Source of the DNA: Polycladomyces abyssicola
Lineage (GTDB): Bacteria > Bacillota > Bacilli > Thermoactinomycetales > JIR-001
Assembly: GCF_018326425.1 (NCBI RefSeq)
Contig: NZ_AP024601.1
Span: forward strand, 608,001 to 672,000
Direction: 5' to 3'
Length of the DNA: 64,000 nt
In this document: piece after piece, positions 60,703 through 64,000 of the stretch
Numbering within the stretch: position 1 is the first letter of the stretch
Layout of the letters: each line of letters starts with the position of its first letter
Made by a program: the position numbers and the translations under genes
Notes under the pieces: model-generated
Told to the model about the DNA's origin: nothing
Databases searched by the model: none
Seen by the model: only the letters and a program-made list of their open reading frames with translations

Positions 60703-61770
60703 ATGCACGAAACGGATGCTGAACACCTGGATCCGGAAATGGTGGAGATCGCATGCAATCTGGACGACATGAGCCCTGAGTGGTGCGAACATGTAATGAA
60801 TCGATTGTTTGCGTCCGGAGCCCGTGACGTGTGGATAGTTCCGATCATCATGAAGCGGGGGCGGCCCGGTGTGACATTGCATGTTTTGGTAAGTGAGGAA
60901 CACCTGAACGAGGTCAAACGTGTGTTGTTCTTGGAAACCACCACATTGGGAATACGGTGGCATCCGGTAACCGTGCACCGATTGGAACGGACGTTTCACT
61001 CGGTGAAAACCCCTTGGGGGACGGTACGGGTAAAAGTCGCAACCCATCAAGGGGAAATCGTACAGTTTGCTCCGGAATACCGGGATTGCCGCGCAATTGC
61101 CGAAACTGGCGGGGTACCCCTGAAACAAGTGATGAAAGCGGCAGAAATGGCTTGGATCGCTTCGTTGCCTGATGAGCAACGAAAGAAATGGATCGGTGAT
61201 CATCCAACAGGGAAAGGGGAAGTTGCAATGGGAGGGGAAGGGATGAATACGGATTTGCGGTATCCCATCGGTCAATTTGAAAAACCGGACACCATTACAA
61301 CAACGCATGTGCAACAGTGGATCGACGAATTGGACAGTTCAGCCGAGCAGCTTCGTCATGCGGTGTCGGGATTGACGCCCCAGCAGTGGGATACGCCTTA
61401 TCGACCGGGTGGATGGACTGTCCGGCAAGTGGTGCATCATGTGGCGGATGCTCAGATGCACAACTATATCCGATTCAAACGGGCTTTGACCGAAGAAGAA
61501 CCGGAAGTATATGTATGGGAGCATGACGGGTGGGCCGAGATGGCGGACTCACGCACCGAATCGCCGGAGGTTTCCTTGCAATTGATCGAGGCACTTAACC
61601 GTCGTTGGGTAGTGATGTTGCGCTCACTGAAAGCGGCTGACTTCAAGCGTACGTTTTTCCATCCAGTGATGGGGCGCATGAGTCTGGATGAAGCATTGGG
61701 GTTGTTTGTCTGGCATATTCGACATCATGTGGCTCAGATCACGCATTTGCGTCAACGGATGGGATGGTGA
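60703..61770 (+). CDS. LarC2 domain fused in frame to YfiT/BstA-like DinB protein
   Basis: A 355-residue frame. Residues 1-145 are the C-terminal half of LarC (DPEMVEIACNLDDMSPEWCEHVMNRLF, then GARDVWIVPIIMKRGRPGVTL), a nickel-inserting cyclometallase domain. From about residue 181 the frame is YfiT (bacillithiol-transferase family, DinB fold), with TVRQVVHHVADAQMHNYIRFK and WHIRHHVAQI His ligands. A strong GGAGGGG precedes an internal ATG at 61243, so YfiT may also be made separately. ATG 60703 follows GGAGGG with spacing 6. Cognate LarC1 is at 62363, on the opposite strand. Confidence 0.8.
   Translation: MHETDAEHLDPEMVEIACNLDDMSPEWCEHVMNRLFASGARDVWIVPIIMKRGRPGVTLHVLVSEEHLNEVKRVLFLETTTLGIRWHPVTVHRLERTFHSVKTPWGTVRVKVATHQGEIVQFAPEYRDCRAIAETGGVPLKQVMKAAEMAWIASLPDEQRKKWIGDHPTGKGEVAMGGEGMNTDLRYPIGQFEKPDTITTTHVQQWIDELDSSAEQLRHAVSGLTPQQWDTPYRPGGWTVRQVVHHVADAQMHNYIRFKRALTEEEPEVYVWEHDGWAEMADSRTESPEVSLQLIEALNRRWVVMLRSLKAADFKRTFFHPVMGRMSLDEALGLFVWHIRHHVAQITHLRQRMGW
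61243..61770 (+). CDS. YfiT-like protein from internal start (alternative product)
   Basis: This internal ATG has GGAGGGG at 61231-61237, 5 bases upstream, and gives the standard YfiT start NTDLRYPIGQFEKPD and length (175 residues). The predicted metal-dependent DinB-fold enzyme transfers bacillithiol. It is in frame with the LarC2 reading frame and is listed as a probable second translation product. Confidence 0.6.
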   Translation: MNTDLRYPIGQFEKPDTITTTHVQQWIDELDSSAEQLRHAVSGLTPQQWDTPYRPGGWTVRQVVHHVADAQMHNYIRFKRALTEEEPEVYVWEHDGWAEMADSRTESPEVSLQLIEALNRRWVVMLRSLKAADFKRTFFHPVMGRMSLDEALGLFVWHIRHHVAQITHLRQRMGW

Positions 61771-61825
61771 GCGTCGGCGGAATTACAGGCTCAGGAACCC
61801 ATAATGGAAGTAAAGGGGTGACGTT

Positions 61826-62227
61826 TCAGCGATGCTCTGGCGCGCGAAAAGAGCCACCCGATTCGTGGTGAGAGATCTGCTTTCTGTAAACGAGGTCAGT
61901 CCGTTTGTTCCGACTGGCTGATTTTTTTACTAGCCGGTCGTATTGCATGCGAAACAGACGGATGACGCGATCCACGTCTTCCTCTTTGCGGATCCAGACA
62001 CTGACCCAACCGGAATCGGGATAGATATGATGAGGTTCCGCTTCCCCGTTCGCCACCAGCTGATCGTGAACGGACCGAGAAAACGGAAGGTCAGCCAACC
62101 GGTCTTCATGCAAATGGCCCAATTCCTTTCCCCCATAGCGAAATTCAATTCCCCCGAAGCGGTGCGGCGCTTCACTGACTCCCGGCCAAGCGGACAACGT
62201 CTGGCGGATGCGATTAGCGACATTCAT
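61826..62227 (-). CDS. DUF5519 (luciferase-like domain) protein
   Basis: A 133-residue protein whose core HRFGGIEFRYGGKELGHLHEDRLADLPFS and SGWVSVWIRKEEDVDRVIRLF match DUF5519 proteins called luciferase-family in databases. The HLHED and EPHHIYPDSGWV segments hold conserved His. The function is unknown. ATG 62227 is used, with GGAGGGG about 10 bases upstream. It lies between the two LarC pieces. Confidence 0.75.
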   Translation of the reverse strand: MNVANRIRQTLSAWPGVSEAPHRFGGIEFRYGGKELGHLHEDRLADLPFSRSVHDQLVANGEAEPHHIYPDSGWVSVWIRKEEDVDRVIRLFRMQYDRLVKKSASRNKRTDLVYRKQISHHESGGSFRAPEHR

Positions 62228-62362
62228 CCTGCACAAGCCCCTCCTCAATGGATTGTTGTTGGTACAGTACCCAAGTCAAAAAACAACGGTTGATCATCAG
62301 CAAAGCTTGTGCGCCGGTACGAAGTTCATACCGGTATGTGTAGTGGTGGCATGTAGAAAGGT

Positions 62363-63091
62363 TTAGCGGTTCCCGAGTATCACGCGCAATACATTGGGTC
62401 GGTCCGGCAGGTCGCGCATGCCTGCCCCGTAACCGATCCGTTCGACGGTCATGTCGGGAACGGGGCCCCATTGTTCCGTCAGTGCCGTCAAAATGCCCGC
62501 TCCCGTAGGCGTGGTCAATTCAAAGGGCAAAGAGGTGGAACGGATGGGATATCCTTTCATCAGTTCCAGCGTGGCCGGGGCTGGAAGCGGATAAACCCCA
62601 TGAGCCATGGCAGCTTCGCCATTCCCCAGTGGCGAAGGCGACGAAGAGATCCTGTCCGGATTGAGTTGATCCAATGCCAAAGCAGTTCCGACAATATCGA
62701 CAATCGAGTCGATGGCGCCTACTTCATGGAAATGGACCTCATCGAGCGCAATTCCATGAATGCGGGCTTCCGCCTGCCCGATCCGTTTAAAGATCTGAAG
62801 GCTCCATAAAACGGCCTTTTCCGGCAAATCAGCTGATTTCAGCATGTCGACAATCTCCCGGTACCGACGATGGGGATGTCCCGTTTGTTCGGACTCTGTG
62901 ATGATTCGAACGGCTCGGGCGGAAATGCCTTTTTTCACTGTGTGGGTCCATTGCAGTTGAAACGGTTCCAGCGGAAGAGTTTGCAACTGTTGCTCGATCA
63001 ACAAGGGATCGGCACCGGCGTCCACCAATGCAGCCAGCGCCATGTCGCCGGCGATTCCGGAGAACGGGTCAAAGTGCAGGATTTTTCCCAT
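62363..63091 (-). CDS. larC: Nickel-pincer cofactor biosynthesis protein LarC1
   Basis: A 242-residue protein equal to the N-terminal (LarC1) half of LarC. It begins GKILHFDPFSGIAGDMALAALVDAGAD, has VHFHEVGAIDSIVDIVGTALAL, and ends RPNVLRVILGNR followed by a stop exactly at the usual domain boundary. LarC inserts nickel into the pincer cofactor of lactate racemase LarA. The matching LarC2 half is not downstream but on the other strand at 60703. GAGGGA lies 8 bases before ATG; it overlaps larB by 23 bases. Confidence 0.88.
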   Translation of the reverse strand: MGKILHFDPFSGIAGDMALAALVDAGADPLLIEQQLQTLPLEPFQLQWTHTVKKGISARAVRIITESEQTGHPHRRYREIVDMLKSADLPEKAVLWSLQIFKRIGQAEARIHGIALDEVHFHEVGAIDSIVDIVGTALALDQLNPDRISSSPSPLGNGEAAMAHGVYPLPAPATLELMKGYPIRSTSLPFELTTPTGAGILTALTEQWGPVPDMTVERIGYGAGMRDLPDRPNVLRVILGNR

Positions 63092-63869
63092 GAGCGATGT
63101 CCCTCATTTCTGTCGACTCAACTTGACTGCGGTGGATCAGTGCGGCGTAATAGCCGGCGCCGAAACCATTGTCAATATTGACGACGGCCACCCCTGCCGC
63201 ACAGGAGTTGAGCATGGTCAATAGTGGAGCCAAACCGTTCAAATGTGCACCGTATCCCACACTGGTCGGAACGGCCACGACGGGAGCAGAGACCAATCCC
63301 CCCACCACGCTGGGAAGCGCTCCTTCCATACCTGCAACCACAATGATGGCGTTGGCTTTACGCAGGACAGACAGTTGATCGATCAGCCGATGCAATCCTG
63401 CCACGCCTACATCGTAGACGCGTTCGACCGGGCTACCGAGAAACTCTGCCGTACCTGCCGCTTCTTCCGCCACCGGCAGATCGGCTGTTCCCGCACAGAC
63501 GACGGCGACAAAGCCAGGTCGCATGGTTTGCGGACGTTCCGGCGGCCACCAGCGAAGCAACCGGGCGACGTCGTCATACTCCACATCGGGTGTGACGTTT
63601 TGTACCGCATCCGCTTGTTCACGTGTGACACGTGTGGCCAACACAGGCTTTCCCGATGCCTGCAGTCGACGAAAAATGGCCGCAGTCTGGACTGGTGTCT
63701 TACCTTGGGCGAAGATGATCTCCGGAAAACCGGTTCGCCGGGATCGGTGGAGGTCGACGCGAGCGAAGCCCAGTTCATCAAACGTGGCCAATTGTTGACG
63801 GGCTTGGTCCACCGAACATCTTCCCTCTGCGACCGCATGCAAAATCTCGGTCAACCTGTCCATGGTCAC
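63069..63869 (-). CDS. larB: Nickel-pincer cofactor biosynthesis protein LarB
   Basis: A 266-residue carboxylase/hydrolase of the LarB (PurE-like) family that carboxylates nicotinic acid adenine dinucleotide. Visible features: GFARVDLHRSRRTGFPEIIFAQGKT, TADLPVAEEAAGTAEFLG, and VAGMEGALPSVVGGLVSAPVVAVPTSVGYG, with VNIDNGFGAG near the end. GTG 63869 overlaps the larE stop (GTGA), implying coupling; ATG 63863 is an alternative. It is followed by larC1 in the same operon. Confidence 0.92.
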   Translation of the reverse strand: MTMDRLTEILHAVAEGRCSVDQARQQLATFDELGFARVDLHRSRRTGFPEIIFAQGKTPVQTAAIFRRLQASGKPVLATRVTREQADAVQNVTPDVEYDDVARLLRWWPPERPQTMRPGFVAVVCAGTADLPVAEEAAGTAEFLGSPVERVYDVGVAGLHRLIDQLSVLRKANAIIVVAGMEGALPSVVGGLVSAPVVAVPTSVGYGAHLNGLAPLLTMLNSCAAGVAVVNIDNGFGAGYYAALIHRSQVESTEMRDIAHGKNPAL

Positions 63870-64000
63870 AGGGTTTCACCCGCCTGATTCCGTGCGATAT
63901 TCATACTGCCGCTTCTGTATCCGGCCAAATCCAACGTGGTATACACAAAACCCAGCGAGCGGAAGAAGTCGGTGATGGCAGCAGTGTGGTGAAGTACAAG
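63866..64000 (-). CDS. larE: LarE C-terminal end (gene continues beyond window)
   Basis: The last 44 codons, ending in DLAGYRSGSMN and a short tail, match the C-terminus of LarE, the ATP-dependent sulfur transferase of nickel-pincer cofactor synthesis. The frame is open to the right edge. It overlaps larB by four bases. It shows that larE-larB-larC1 form one operon. Confidence 0.8.
   Translation of the reverse strand, partial: LVLHHTAAITDFFRSLGFVYTTLDLAGYRSGSMNIARNQAGETL

Noticed and set aside
1-64000. CRISPR arrays, tRNA or rRNA genes
   Set aside because: No regularly spaced direct repeats, cloverleaf-like T-loop motifs or rRNA signatures were noticed on reading. A tRNAscan/Infernal run would be decisive.

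Overview
The window looks like chromosomal DNA of a spore-forming, probably thermophilic member of the Bacillales, and my best guess is the family Thermoactinomycetaceae. Three things support this: Bacillus-type gene families (YunB/C/D/E/F, YfkAB, HelD, NasC, type III PKS plus YpbQ, YfiT), strong AGGAGG ribosome binding sites with many TTG/GTG starts, and a FapR-type operator. The genus is an inference. No rRNA, tRNA, CRISPR array or intact insertion sequence was seen.

Layout. 1-20.8 kb is ordinary core DNA: the end of a methylmalonate-semialdehyde dehydrogenase gene, an assimilatory nitrate reductase catalytic subunit, an amino-acid permease, an NAPE-PLD-like hydrolase, a JAMM peptidase with nicotinate phosphoribosyltransferase, a block matching the yunF-E-D-C set, HelD, an RluA-type pseudouridine synthase, a threonine dehydratase and YfkAB. 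20.9-31.5 kb is an accessory, AT-richer region with decayed genes (recombinase relic, possible dUTPase relic, frameshifted hydrolase, deleted copy of a small gene), a CadD exporter, and a dehydratase / MHS transporter / iron alcohol dehydrogenase group. It ends in a visibly GC-richer branched-chain polyamine synthase gene. 31.5-44.2 kb returns to core-like genes: signal peptidase, FabH behind a FapR site, an M20 dipeptidase with a threonine-synthase-like enzyme, BluB, and a run of small enzymes and acetyltransferases.

44.2-48.1 kb is a duplicated transcription unit. The interior of its second copy is replaced by an ornithine-cyclodeaminase-like gene and an MHS transporter. 48.2-53.6 kb holds two tandem paralogous lipoproteins, an alkylpyrone-type PKS/methyltransferase pair, a short-chain dehydrogenase, and a cyclic di-AMP riboswitch in front of a second ICMT-family methyltransferase. 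54.5-60.6 kb holds a two-domain ThyX-like protein, YunB, a large imperfect palindrome, a UbiD decarboxylase, a glutaredoxin and an M23 endopeptidase.

60.7-64 kb carries nickel-pincer cofactor genes: the end of larE, then larB and larC1 on the minus strand. The larC2 half lies on the opposite strand and is open in frame into a YfiT/DinB bacillithiol-transferase-like domain.

The best candidates for something undescribed are the split and inverted LarC with its LarC2-YfiT reading frame, the c-di-AMP riboswitch ahead of a membrane methyltransferase, the isolated branched polyamine synthase, and the duplicated module with a replaced interior.
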